Position numbers and translations under genes: made by a program
The notes under the pieces: model-generated
The model's database searches: none
Told to the model about the DNA's origin: nothing
The model's input: only the letters and a program-made list of their open reading frames with translations
Part shown: one piece after another, positions 1 through 12,627 of the stretch
Numbering within the stretch: the stretch's first letter is position 1
Layout of the letters: each line of letters begins with the position of its first letter
NCBI GenBank assembly: GCA_050084985.1
Contig: JBITNC010000001.1
Coordinates: forward strand, 172,546,001-172,610,000
Source of the DNA: Nageia nagi
Lineage: Eukaryota > Pinophyta
Direction: 5' to 3'
Length of the DNA: 64,000 nucleotides

Positions 1-2434
1 TTCATAAGCACCTTAAACTCCACTTTCATGGCTTCCATCTAGCACTCATGCTTAGAAGCTTCTTTGAAGGTTAAGAATGCATGCTTATTGTCAATCTTGC
101 CAAATAAGGATTTATTCAAGGTCATGCTCCTAGTTACCCTTTATGTTGAAGAATTTTGTTCCTAAGATGACTTGTTTAGATCAATGTCTAACTAGCTAGT
201 GCAATTGAAGAGTACTCTAGATCATCAACATCCTCATTAGAAGCAAATTTTTTAGGAAGTTCATTAAACTTTACATCTCTTGAAATAAACATAGCTTTGT
301 AGGATGGAGAGTAGATTCTGTAGCCTTTATGTTGACTGTCATAACCCACAAAGATGTATTTTTTAGCCATTTTATCAAACTTCTCCCTTTTCTTAGAAAT
401 AATGTAGGAGAATGCTTCAAAACCAAATACCTTAAGATGAAAAATGTTAGATTTTCTTCCTAACCATACCTCAAAAGGAGTTTTACCCTAAACGACTTTT
501 ATGGGACACCTATTCAAGATGTAAATAGCAATGCTCATAGCTTCACCCCATAAGAAACTGGAAGATTACCTAACATGCATCTATCCATTTCCATAATTAT
601 TTTATTTTTCCTTTTGATAACACCATTCTACTGAGGAGTGTAAGAAATCATAAATTACCTTTTGATTCCATACATAACATAATAGTCATTGAACTCATTA
701 TTGTTATATTCTCCTCTATTATTTGATTTCAACATCTTGATTTTAAGGTTAATTTGATTCTCAATAAAGGCTTTAAAAACTTTAAAACTCTCAAAGGTTT
801 GATCTTTGTGCTCAAGTAGATACCCAAAGGTCATTCTACCAAATTCATCAATGAAGGTCAAGACATAAGATTCTCCTCTAAGCGACTTAGTCTGAAATGG
901 AACCATCAAATTTGAATGCACAAGTTGAAGAGGTTGAGATGCTTTTGTTGCCTTATATTTTTGAAACTTTTATCTATGCATCTTGCCAAGAATGCATTTC
1001 TTGCATAGACCAACTGAAGGAGAAATTAAAGGCAAACCTTCCATAAGTTCTAGGTCTTTCATGACTTGAATACTCTTGTGGTTAAGGTGTTGTAAATGTT
1101 GGTGCCAAAGATTGCCTCTAGAACACACACTTGTAACAAGACACATATTTAATGGAACTTGATCCATAATGTGGAGATAATCTTTCATTGATCCTTTAAC
1201 CAACATGGTAAGTCCTTTCTTAATATGCCAAGATTGAGAGTTGAACTCAAGAGAGTACCCTTTTCTAGTAACTTAGATCATGGAGAGAAGGTTCATCCTA
1301 AGCTTAGAAATATAGAGCACATTATCAAGAACCTTTTCGTGAATCAACATACTCCCAATTCCTTGGACTTCAAAGGTAGAATTATCATCTATCATAACTG
1401 CATCTTTTCTATACTTGTGAAAGTTCTCAAACTTTTTCTTTTCAAAGCATAGGTGATTAGTATAACTAGAGTTAACAATTCAATCAAACAAAAAAGAGCA
1501 AGACATGGAGTAGAGCATCATAGCAAAACCAACTTGAATATTATTCTTTTCTTTTAAGTTCTTTACATTTCTATTACCTTTGTTTTTTTTTCTCTTTTTT
1601 CTTTTTGTAGCAATCAACTTTTTTGTGACCTTGGATGCCATAATAGTTATAATTACCATCAAACTTTTTCTTAAGCTATGGATTGTTTACTTTACCTTTT
1701 CCATCTCTTTGCTTGAAGTGGTTATTGTTATCATTACCTCTTTTTTCAAACCTTTTTTAAGAAGAAGGATAAAATTTGTTTTAATGGTTGAAATTCTTCT
1801 TGAAAGGTGTTTTGGTTGCTCCAAGAGCAACATTATTATCCTTAAGAGAAGAAATCAACACTTTTTTGTTAAGGGTTTTCTCATACTTCAAAAGCATGCT
1901 AGATAGGTTCTCAAGGGAGAAGACTTCTTCATCATTAAGCCTTGTTTCCATAACCATCACAAAATTTTCAAAGTTTGAAGAAAAGCTTTGAAGAATGATG
2001 AAGGCCATGAACTCATCATTGATCCAATTGCACCTATAAGAAATAAGTTGGATCCTTAGGTCAATGATTTTGTTCAAGTAGATGGCAACATCTTTCTTTT
2101 GATGAGATTGAAGCAAATTTTAGAGAATAGTAAACCTTCTTGAAAACTTTGAACTAAGGTAGATTTGCTTAAGCTTATCCGAAGCTTCCTTTGTTGAGGT
2201 TAAAGAGGAAATCATTAAGAGCACATCATTTGAAACTACATGAAAGATCATGAAGGTTTCCAACTCATTCTTTATGTTGTAAGCCTCTAGTGCCATCTCA
2301 TCTATAGGAGGTACAAGGTTTTCATTCACTATTTGCCAAAGCTTTCTTGCTTGTAATTCAACTCTTATCCAAAGTTCTCAAATCTTAAAGTTGGAACTAT
2401 CAAGAATGTGTTTGGGTAAAAAGGAGTCTCCCAT
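1..2434 (-). pseudogene. Copia A gag-pol relic (gag to start of RT)
   Basis: The decayed polyprotein starts at an ATG whose complement is at 2432-2434 and reads MGDSFLPKHIL, the same start as in copy B. The gag part spans about 1781-2434. The zinc knuckle near 1620-1660 keeps GHKKVDC but has tyrosines where copy B has its first two cysteines, which fits G-to-A change. The GAG-pre-integrase domain (970-1206) keeps WHQHLQHLNHKS and GLCKKC. The integrase core (655-921) keeps the FIDEFGRMTFGY block, but the second catalytic region reads KSNNRGEY, so the expected aspartate is asparagine. The part at 188-370 is the integrase C-terminal region (VGYDSQHKGYRIYSP). Positions 1-120 match the beginning of RT (EASKHEC, MEAMKVEF). 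Frameshifts separate these blocks, so no protein can be made. Confidence 0.88.
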
Positions 2435-4408
2435 TTGCTACATAAGGATGTGAAAATATAATAAGCATATAGTTCAATAAATAACATTATATGTTAAGTT
2501 TTAACCAAGTAAATAATACATGTTAATTTTAACGTTAGAGACATGCTTGATTTGATTCATAAGTGCGAATGTTTTACAACTCAAATAATAATCCATGTAC
2601 CTAAATACATTTTTCATCTTAAGAATCGTAGATGTAGAGTGACATTGTTGAAGCTTATTTTCTTGTCTAAAAAATAAGCTTTCACTTGGATGTCCACACA
2701 AGAGGAGCTTAAGTACTACTAATCCTTAACCAGTTCACCTTGGTCAGTATTATACTTTTTTCATAAGGAGAAGTACCTACTATTTTTTAAGGTTATGACA
2801 TTTATTGGGTTGACCAAATTATTAATCTTGATTAGGTTTCAAGTTGTCCTCCTAGGTTATTAGGATAATCCCTGAATGGATGTGCGAACATGTGGTATCA
2901 CTACACACATGCTTATCCACCTATTGGAGTTATGTTTAGACCAATAGAGGACTTATAGGCAATTGAGAAGTATGAACTTTTCACCATTTGGATCGTCAAA
3001 ATTAAAGGCTCTAGTTTTCTTATCCTCACCTCATGGCTCTCCAAACAAGTTATGTTGTAGAATGTATGTGCAGATGTGTTCATTTTAGGGAGTTGCTCAT
3101 TTCCATGTTTGCATAAGCAAATAAATCAAAATATGAAATATGAAGTAAAAGAGCATAAGTAAACATCATCCATTTGCACTTTTTGAAATGTAAGAGTTCA
3201 ATGGGTTTTGTTTACCAACCCCTAAAGGACATCTTTACATCATTCTTTATTTTGCACAAGTCCATTTAATACTTTGCATATGAAATTTTATCATAAATAC
3301 TTAAAAATGTATAAAATATAAAAAACGTATCATTTGCATAAGTTTGCATAAAGACTTCCTCCATTCATAACTTTATAAAAAATTTCAAGCAATTTTTTAA
3401 GTAAAGATCCATAAATATTCCTCCCTTTTTACTTAAAAAATTCATATAATCCCTTTAATAAATACTTGGGTAAAAGGTATTGTTAGTAATCCCTATCTCT
3501 TTAGATAAATGTCACTATAAGACATAAATGTTAAATATTACCATTTTTCTTAAAAATTATCCTCCTTTTTGTAATTTAAACACTTAAAAAAAGGAAGCCT
3601 AAAAATTTATCCCTTAAAATTGCAAGTTGACTAAAAAAATACTTTTAAATATTTACTCCTTTTGTAAATATTAGAAAACTTTACAAAAAAAATTAATGCA
3701 CCATCATTTAATCTATCAACAATTCTTGCAAAGAATTAAATGAAGGGAGGAAACCCTCATGCCACTCCATGTAATTAAAGATGGTAGGTAAAACAAATGA
3801 TGAGTTTGCATGGTAAGAAAGATCCAATGCATAAAAATAAAGGAGGAGGAGAGTGGCATCGACAAGAGGAAGGAGGGAAGCCAAAAAAAATGAATGAATG
3901 GAGCTTTAGGTGAGAGGTAATGGGCTGCAACTAAAAACATACCAAAACCTACTTATTAAGGCCCTTTGACCTTATGGTCATGGTGGAGGTGGCCTATCGA
4001 CGGTTGCTTCCCCCCTTTTATCATTGCTTTCAACACATCGCTACAGGGTTGACAAGAGGGAAGATGCAAGAGTAGCTACATTGGGATTATCCATTGGCTA
4101 GATTAAAAGAGAAAAAAAACATTGCCAAGTCATTTCCAATCCTCCATCAGGGAGGAGAGAGGAGGTGGGCAGATGTGCCATAGTAGAGGCCATCGCCATG
4201 CAATGTCAAACCCCCTTTTCCACTCAAAAATATATATTTTAAAGTGAGGCTACCATGTATTTTAATTTATTTTTTTTTTTTAATAATAGAGACATCTACA
4301 CTAAATTAAAAATAGTCCACTCTTACCCCTCTTTATATATATATATAACCCCTTAATCTAATAAGACTAAAAATAGCTTTATAAGGGTAAACAAATATTT
4401 TTCATAAA

Positions 4409-4448
<40 letters not shown>

Positions 4449-4820
4449 ATTATAAAAATGGTTTAAGCAATTTTTTTGAAAATGCTACTAACAAAAAAGG
4501 TTAGTATAAAAAATAATTGCATCATATACTATCCTCTTGAATAAAAAGTATATCATTATATTAAGCAATTTTTGTAAAAAAAATTCTACTAACATAAGAG
4601 GTTAGTGTAAATAAAAAAATTGCATTGTATTGCTATTTTGACCATATTTCAAAAATAAATAAACTAACATATCTCACAAAATATGTTAGTATATTAACAA
4701 ATAGTAAAAAAAAAAAAAAGTAAGGATGTTATACCTTTACAATTCTTTTACCTCAATAAGGATCTAGATGAACCTCCAAGATGAAGAGTCTCCAAAGATT
4801 TGAAGAGTAGCCTCCAAGTT
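2435..4820 (-). other. Copia A untranslated leader
   Basis: About 2.4 kb lies between the primer site and gag with no credible coding sequence. The half next to gag (about 2640-3080) aligns by eye with the matching part of copies B (29880-30300) and C (35760-36260). The middle (about 3730-4200) is purine-rich as printed, so pyrimidine-rich in the element's sense. An (AT)n run sits 390 bp from the LTR. Confidence 0.7.
4411..4445. repeat. (AT)n microsatellite in copia A leader
   Basis: A pure AT dinucleotide run of about 35 bp. Runs of the same kind occur in a similar place in the leaders of the other three copia copies. Confidence 0.95.
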
Positions 4821-4834
4821 GCTCTGATACCAAA

Positions 4835-5334
4835 TGAGAGAATTAAACTATAACATGAATAAATTTAAACTCTTAAGATCACATGAAAGCTCACAATTTA
4901 CATCTAACAAACTCACAAAGCAATCTCACAAAGATAACACAAGATGTAAGTGGTTCCTCCAACTAGGAGTACATCTACTAACTAGATCTCACTTCATTCA
5001 CAAATGTGAATCTCTTACAATTCTCCTAACTCATCTCCTAAACACTATCCTATAGCATAGCTTTACTCCAAAAATTGGTGTGTAATCACAAAGAAGGAGC
5101 CTTATATTTATAGACCAAAATCCTTCTTTGGATCACCCTTTTACCCAATGTACAAAGGCATGACATGCACATCCTTTGACCCAAGGGGCATGCTCATGAC
5201 ATGGAGTGTAGGACAAGTTACATTATCATATTCACTTAAATACTTAAGGTATCAAATAATACCCTTAAGTATTAGTGAACTTACATAGAAAACTATTACA
5301 AAACCTTTACAATAATGCATTATACATTCCAAAA
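4835..5334 (-). repeat. 5' LTR of copia A, with primer binding site at 4821-4832
   Basis: The 500 bp LTR begins (minus strand) with the family start next to GGAATGTATAATGCATT and ends just before CATTTGGTATC. A TATA box (GTCTATAAATATAAGG, complement near 5105-5115) lies mid-LTR. The primer site on the minus strand is TGGTATCAGAGC, the canonical match to the 3' end of plant initiator tRNA-Met, and it is unmutated here, unlike in copies B, C and D. Confidence 0.92.
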
Positions 5335-6474
5335 TAACTCATAGTCTATAAATGTCCATTTAGTGACTCATAATGGTGATGTATTATAACAATACAATAT
5401 TTGCTCATGGAAAGAGCATGGATATGAAACAATTATCAATATATCAATGAACCAATATATTCATTTTTTATCAATACACCATATATTCAATTATGCATTG
5501 GTCTTTCATTTCAACATTTCAATTTGCATAAGTTTTTCAATGTAGATCCACATCATTGGCAATGTGGTAAGCCTAAAATTTTACGATCATATTTTTAATA
5601 ATTTTGATCCTTATCAGTAAAATAACACATATGAATATAGAAATCATATAAATGAGCAAATATTCAACAAAATTACAACATGCCCCAATGCCAAAGGATT
5701 TATAACAATTATATGCCATTGTTGGTGTGATATTTTCCATATCAAGTGCAGAAATTTGAAGGATATTCAATTAATGACCATCTATATCATTTTTACTCAA
5801 ATTATAAAGAGAATAGCATTCCCATGTATCATAAGATTTTCAGAGAAATCATGAGATAACAATATTTGTCAACATTTGCAATTCATTTTTGCAATCTATA
5901 TAATGTTTTCATAATCATTTATTTGAATCATAAACAATATGTAAATGTTGGCATTATTTGAAAGAGCATATAATTTTACAATATTCACGCTGCTAATGGT
6001 GTAGAAAAGGATATGAAATTTTTCAAAATAAAAGGCACATTCAATTGATAATGAAGTATGCATTTTCAATGGTTAACAAAGCATAAACAATAAGCCGATT
6101 AAAAGATGAAAAATTGATGCATAATTTAAATATAATTAAACTTTATCAATAAAAATTATTCATATATAGCAAGTGTATGAGGGCAATGATCATTTGATAA
6201 AATGTATTACCACAATAATTAAAATAGCATAATTAGATTTTTTAAACAATGCAAATGTCACAATTTTAACGATAGATAAGTAGTAGGCAATGAAAAGGCA
6301 TGTGTGCACTATTTTAAACTATTTGCCCCTAAATGCACATTTAATTCAAAAAAATGAACACCACTAGTAGTGTAAGAACAACATCATTTTTTTTTGAAAA
6401 AGAAATTGCATGCATTTAAAATAATTTAATACATAATGAACTCATGAAATAATGATTTTAGGCACCTACAATTG
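5335..6474 (-). other. Non-coding stretch, possibly a decayed gypsy LTR
   Basis: No coding sequence is visible. On the minus strand, from 6474 downward, it starts TGTAGGTGCCTAAAATCATT, which resembles the start of the LTR at 11958-12627 (TGTAGAAGCCTAAAAATGAT). It could be the diverged 3' LTR of element H, but the LTR core seen at 12342-12396 is absent and no far end or target duplication was found. Confidence 0.35.
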
Positions 6475-6754
6475 GAAAGGTTAATGCCTTAGGGTTCCAT
6501 CTGCAAATTAGAAATTATATAAGAAAATTTAGAATTTTAAAAAGTTATTTTGACTTTTACTTTTTTCCTAACTAAGTGCTTTGATGTCCTGTTGACCTGG
6601 CGAAGCCTTGCTAATGAAGCATGTAGTTTATTACTTGTTTTTCAACTCCTACGATTAGCTCTAGTCTTGCTAACTATGGTGGACATGTTTAGACATCATT
6701 TCGACTTACTTATCATTGTTTTCCTTATTTGGATGTTATTTACTCTATTCCTTG

Positions 6755-8805
6755 ATGGCAAATGAGGCATGGAGGGCATTTGGCCATCCCATCATTGTTC
6801 AAAGGGGCCATATAGCAAAATACATTCTCTCTCTACCATATGATCACATAGTAAGTGATTTTTATTTATAATATTTTGATAAATTCATTTTTTTAATTTT
6901 ATTTAATATCATTAATTCGATTTTCAATTTATCAAAGTGTTATATGGATTAATTATTATTTATTCCCTTGCAAGAATGCAAGGTTCTTATCCAAAGAGGA
7001 TTGATGACCACAATTGCATTGGATAAGGGTAGGGTCGACCTAGGACCAACCACATGGATGACATACTTAGCAGATGCGGGCTAGTAGGTCTAGCCATTGT
7101 AGGGCATATTCAACATGACCTCCCACTGTTGATAATGTTAGCAGAGAGGTGGGATCTAAATTATTGCTTATTTTACCTACCCTTAACTGAAATGACTATC
7201 ACCCTTCTAGACGTATACCAAATTTGGGGGATTCTTATCAAGGGGAGTCTTGTCCACTAGAGGGAGCTTATGGATAACAATGTCTGAGATCAAGAGGCTT
7301 TTTGGCTTACAAGGAAGGTATACCATGAATGGTAACATCGAGATGCCAAAATGGCAGAGGTTTATCCATTTTCCCTAGTAAGGTGACACTTATAGTTGTA
7401 TGTGGTCATAATCATATCTACCTAATTATGTCTAAACAAGAGTAGCTCAACCTTCCCCCTTGGATTGGTTTCGGTGGTTCGACAAATATGTGAGAGGGAA
7501 GCATAGTTTGCATGGGGGTCATTAGTTTTAGCATAGTTATATAGGGATTTGTATAACTTCATCAACATTGACAAGTTCAATGTGATGATTTCTCATGCTG
7601 GTTTACTCTAGATATGGGAATACGAGCATATTTTCATCATGAACCCTATGGGATTACAATGATCGAGGGAGGATCTAATGGACATTACCCTAGTGTGTTC
7701 GACCTTTAGGGGAAATAGGTACAAGTACCCTTATTCATTAGAGATGAGGAGGCTACATATTGATGGAATGTGGATCGATGACTTAGTTTTGGTGTGTTAT
7801 AGAGACTTTGTATGGGATGCAGATGTGCACCAATTGGCATGGGTTTACCAAGATTGCTTCCTCCAGATCTAAAGGAAGATGGTGGAGCTTTACCACCCAC
7901 AACACATATTGTAGTAGTTTGATATCTAGCAAGGTATCTCTCCAATTTTAGTGTGTTATCAGTGCTACATGGTTGAGAGAGACATGCGTATAAGAATGTA
8001 GGTAATTCCAACATGGAGGCTCTCATGAGAGGAGTCTCAAACATTGGACGATGTAGCCAATGTATCCATGGCTCCTGGGGTTTCCCCTAGTTACACGACA
8101 TGGTGGGTAGGATCCATCTTAGTGACCTTAAGATGGATGAGGATGATGATGAGGATGAGGAGGCAGTTAGCAAGGGATCATTAGAGGATGATCCCTATCA
8201 GGTCAACAACCCCATCCATGACATACCAGTGTAGGAGGGATAGGGGTCAAGAGGACCAACACCAAGACTAGTGATGTTGGTTGAGTCCATCCCCCTAGTA
8301 GCACCAGCTAAGAGATAATGGTTTTTTTTGCAAGTTAAGACTTTCAATTTTTATCCATGCAAAGAACATGTGACTAATCATGAATTTTGGTTATTATAGG
8401 AGATGCAAATAGAATAATTACTTCCTTGGAAGTGAAGGTTACCAAACTAAGGCCTATGGAGGCCAAATTTACCACACTTTAGGCTACATTAGCCTAGAGG
8501 GATGCACAAATTGCTACCTTGAAGCAATCTATGAAGTGATTGCAAGAGAGGCTCACTATGCCTCCTCTAGATCAACAATGGTCCTTCATTCAGGACCATA
8601 TGGATAGGATTGAGGTCAATGACAAGGAGATCACTACCTCAAAGTCAAATATGAGAGGGCAAAGAGACTTTTGGAGAGTCATGGAGTGACAGTAAGTGGG
8701 ATTTCTAAAGATTCCTTGGGGATGACAACTAGGGAGAGAAACTATAGAGTTAGGGCTAGGATATGAGATAATGCTAGTAGTGTTGGTAGTGCTCCTCCTC
8801 AATGA
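6755..8805 (+). pseudogene. Plant mobile domain (PMD) gene relic of element H, two exons
   Basis: This is a decayed PMD gene, the domain of MAIN-like and phosphatase-7-long-form-like proteins, often carried by transposons. A possible exon 1 (6755-6850) is open from an ATG for 32 codons and ends at GTAAGT. The acceptor is CAAG at 6979-6982. Exon 2 starts VLIQRG and reaches GRVDLGPT. After a frameshift the PMD core reads HIQHDLPLLIMLAERWD and LTEMTITLLDVYQIWG (about 7100-7240). Later blocks are ALYRDL-like (about 7530), WEYEHIF (about 7620) and DVHQLAWVYQDCFLQI (about 7826-7870). An acidic D/E/M run follows near 8130-8200, then a helical charged segment and a C-terminus ending SAPPQ at 8802. 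Stops and frameshifts disable it. It runs opposite to the gag upstream at 9533-11893. Confidence 0.8.
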
Positions 8806-8846
8806 GGCCTATAGACATGGGACCTCCCCATTTTGTACTATATTTT

Positions 8847-8850
<4 letters not shown>

Positions 8851-8882
<32 letters not shown>
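8851..8882. repeat. (AT)n microsatellite after PMD relic
   Basis: A pure AT dinucleotide run about 45 bp downstream of the PMD stop codon. Confidence 0.95.
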
Positions 8883-8885
<3 letters not shown>

Positions 8886-9532
8886 CCATTTTTTTATTTA
8901 ATTCATGTATTTGATGTCTTTTTATTTTCTTAAATGTGAATGTATTTTAAATTTGCAAGTTTTAATTTTGTGTTATAACTTGACAAAATGTTTTGCTAAA
9001 AAGACACCATGCACTTAATAAACTTAACTTCAAAAAATCATAAAGAGCATATTAACAAATCAAAAATCATTAAATTCAATTATTTAACAAAACACTAATT
9101 TCTCTTAAGAAAGATAAAATCAATCTAGAATGCATGTATCAAAGGTGAAATAGGGACCTAATCAAACTTTTACCCATTTTTCTTGTTAGACATCATACAA
9201 ACAAACAAGTGACCAACTCAATAGACTAACAACACATTAAGTATGAAGAAAATACTATCATTTTTCATTCTATCTTGGGAAAAGTACACCATTAATAGCA
9301 TAAAATAGGCCCCCTACGCCATTAGCAATGTCATCAATGATGAGAGAGATAATGAAATAAAAGAATAATGAAAGTATAAATTATCATGAAGTAGAAAAAA
9401 ATAATCAACTCATGCAAGGAAGAAGCAATAATTCATAATGGCCAGATAGATGCACAACCTAGCTAATATACACTACATGTACAAACATAAAATTTTAACC
9501 AATAACTTTACGTACCTAGGGGGTTTTGCAAC
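8883..9532. other. Non-coding spacer between gag and antisense PMD
   Basis: AT-rich sequence with no frame longer than a few dozen codons. I see no protease, RT, RNase H or integrase motif, although pol would be expected here in an autonomous gypsy element. Confidence 0.6.
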
Positions 9533-11893
9533 CTAGATACATTTTGTAGAGGCAGGAACAAAAAGAGGCACTTTTGGTATTATGTTTTTGACATTGTTGG
9601 CATCGTAGAAATAGTTATGCACACCACTAATGATGTGAGTCTTTACTCCATTTCTAGTTTTATTTTGGCTATCATGCCTGCATCCATGTTTGCGAGTAAA
9701 ATAATAGTGTAACTCATTAGAAGTACTTACCATACCAATGTAGCCTCTTAGTTGTAAAAGGGGTAGGGGATTGGTGAACATTCCTAATTTTCCATTAGTA
9801 GGATGTATAGTTCCATGTTCTTTAGTAGCCTCATTATCCATCTTAATAGCCTTTTTATCAATGAAATCATGTATTATGCCTTAGAGTCATGCAATTGCAT
9901 GTTAGATGTCCACAAACCCTATGATAATTACAAAATTTCTCATATCTAAAATTTTTAGGTATGCCATTAGGAAATTTAGGCTCAACAATAGGACGAAGTT
10001 CAATAAGATCTTCATTTAACAAAACATTAAGAATATTATAAACAGTATCAGTCAAAGGTGTAAAATTTCTCCTAAGCTTAGGATTAGTTTTCTATTTATG
10101 ACTAACGTTGTTTACTTCAATTTTTTATTATTTTCAAGGATTTGAGCCATCTTTTGATATGTAGGGGTATTGTTATTACCCATAGCATGTAATGTTTTAA
10201 TGCATAATTCTTTTTTAAACATAAAATCCATCATATTCTCTAATGTCATATCATGATTAGAGATTACCAATAATTTATACATAGGTAAGAAAGCATTTGC
10301 AAATGTATCTTTCAGATCTTGCTCAGGCATAGTGATTTTATTAGCAATGTGCATCCATACTTTAACAAAATCATAAATAGATTAATTAGGCAATTGTTTA
10401 ATTTTACACAAATATTTGAAATAAACCTTTTCAACAATATTTTATTTGAAATTTTGCAAAAATTGATGAATCAAATCTTCATACCTATCAATGCTCTTTT
10501 TAGAAAGCTAAAAATACCATTTCAATGCCTCATCCTTTAGAATATGGGAGAACAATTTAGCAAGCATATCTTTATCATTCATATATTCCATAGTTTCTTC
10601 TTGAAATTTCCCAACATGCATCTTAGGATCTTGTAAACCATTAAATTTAGTAAATTTAATACTCTTTTTCCTAGTAAGTACTTTAGTAAGAATTTTATCT
10701 GTTAATGACCTCTTCAAGCAAAAAAAGCAATCATCATCATTAGTAGCAATTAATTCTAATTTATGTTTGCTTTCCTTAGTTGATACCACTTTTGGGGAAG
10801 GTGGAGGGGTTTGTGGTGGAATTTGTGCCTTTCTAAGTTTATTTTCTTTGAGTATAGTAAATGGACCTATTCGATTTACTTTTTCATGTTCAAGTTTATC
10901 AAGCATTTGAACTAAGACATCCATTTATTTTTGGCAAGATTCCAAATGCAAGATAGCAATTTCTTGAAAGTCATAAAGGATTCCAATTTTAATATTATGT
11001 TCTTCTAATGTACAATTAGGCTAGATCTAATAAGCATCCTTAATAAACTTATCAAATTGTGCTTGCAACTCATCATCAAGATTATCATCTTGTATAATAT
11101 TCTTACTTGTAATAGACTTACCTCTTTTTAAGTGATCAAGTTTTAAAATGAGGTAATCATAATCTTCATCTACATCCTCCATTCCACTATCCTCAACAAC
11201 TACGTCACATGGAGGCTATTTATTTTCATCAGGATGTGCCTCTATCTTGACCCCATCCACATTATCGATGACATATTCGTAGGAAGGTATGCCATTAGTG
11301 ACATCCATATTAATAGTATGAGCCCTCCAATGCATAGATCCTACATTTTCATATGAAAATAAACTATCTAGTGATTTTGAGTCTGTAGAATTTTCCTCTA
11401 AGAGCTCATAATTTGTTAGAATATTAATAATCATTTCTACATTATGAGTAAGAAAATCATCTAATTTTTATCTATCAGATAGCACTTCTTGTATAGATCT
11501 AACATTAATAAGAATTCTATCCAACTCAGGAATTTCACCATTACTTTCATTAGAATGACTATTCAAGCTTACACTTTCAAATTTAGATTAATCAATATTT
11601 GTACCAAATCTATTGGGAGTTTCACCAATAATATCCATTTTCTTGCTAGAGCTTGTGGACTCAGTATCACTAGGAGCATCAGGATGAGGATCTTGTAGAG
11701 GTAGATCAATATTGTGCCTAATACTTCTTCAAAAATCATTGAAATGAACCCTCCCTTTGGATACCTTAGGGTTTCCTACATTTAGATCCATCTTTTCAAT
11801 ATAAGTAGAACAAATCCTAGTTTTATCATTTTCTCTAGCTATTATTTGAAGAGCTTCAAGTAAGGGGATGAACAATAGCGAGAATGGATTCAT
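9533..11893 (-). pseudogene. Ty3/gypsy gag relic of element H
   Basis: A long gag frame begins at an ATG (complement 11891-11893) about 50 nt after the primer site. It can be followed for roughly 780 codons with stops and a few frameshifts. The N-terminal part holds an S/T/D-rich stretch (about 11640-11720) in which two in-frame TAA codons look like former CAA. The capsid-like part (10508-10924) reads FTKFNGLQDPKMHVGKFQ and ILKDEALKWYF, the pattern of the retrotransposon gag family. The nucleocapsid-like finger near 9920-9960 reads CNYHRVCGHLTCNC, a C-X2-H-X4-H-X4-C variant. The C-terminal segment (9533-9841) contains GYIGMVSTSNELHYYF and ends at a stop. The finger matches that of element E, so the two belong to related lineages. 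No pol follows. Confidence 0.82.
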
Positions 11894-11957
11894 GAATTTT
11901 CAAAAAGAATGCCCTAGGTTAAGACCTAAGTGTGTAAGAATGTCAGCTTCACCAAAA

Positions 11958-12627
11958 TGTAGACCCAAAAATGTTTAAATACATAAATAAATAATTTTGG
12001 TCTACAAATATAATGAATAACAATTCTATATCAGATTACAAGAAATATACATAAAACATATAAACTTGATACAGAGTGAGGCCTATAGCTAGTTTGTGTA
12101 CAATCCTTAAAGATAAATAGTAATGAATCTCCTAAGGATTATGATTGTATTCAAGATGAGCTCTCAACAGATGTTCACTATAATGGATGCACGAGCTTTT
12201 CTTTGAAATCTAAACCCCTGATCATGAAGGTGCATGTTGTTGGTTACATGGAAGAGGTACATCATTGATGGTGTAGGAGTGGTAACTTCTTATTATGTGC
12301 AAAAGAGAGATAACAAAGCTCAGACAGTTAACAAGTTCTCAAAGATAGGTGGCATCAAGAGACACTATAAGTTTGATGTTTGGGACAACCACCTATGAGA
12401 GAGATCTGATAGGGATATCAACCTTCACATCTATATTTATAAAATCATTTTAATATTCAAGATAACTTAAAATATAAATCATGGTATATGATATTACATT
12501 GGCCTTAGCACATGGTGTTGCAATTTAATAGTACTTTATCTTGATTTAAGTATTATTGCCATTTAATAATTTAATGCACTAAATATGATTTATTAAATAA
12601 ATAATAAATCATTTTTAGGCTTCTACA
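11958..12627 (-). repeat. 5' LTR of gypsy element H, with primer site at 11942-11955
   Basis: The 670 bp LTR reads TGTAGAAGCC at its minus-strand start and ends GGGTCTACA. The next bases on the minus strand are TTTTGGTGAAGCTGAC, taken as the primer site; I could not assign the tRNA. A TATA box lies near 12435-12443. Downstream of it the transcript would carry inverted arms ATAGGTGG (12345-12352) and CCACCTAT (12389-12396). The same arms occur in the solo LTR at 25284-25975. Confidence 0.82.

Larger units (their letters stand above)
1..5334 (-). mobile_element. Ty1/copia element A (5' part, minus strand, cut by window edge)
   Basis: This is the 5' portion of a copia LTR retrotransposon read on the minus strand. 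Going from high to low coordinates it shows the 5' LTR, a tRNA-iMet-type primer site, a 2.4 kb leader, gag, a decayed zinc knuckle, the GAG-pre-integrase domain, the integrase core and the first codons of reverse transcriptase, where the window ends. Its order and LTR match copies B, C and D. The base pairs after the LTR (TAACT at 5335-5339) should be one half of its target duplication; the other half is outside the window. Many in-frame stops make it a dead copy. Confidence 0.9.

Noticed and set aside
4821-4832. TGGTATCAGAGC as part of a tRNA gene
   Set aside because: Only the 12 bases complementary to the tRNA 3' end are present, beside an LTR. It is a primer binding site, not a tRNA gene.
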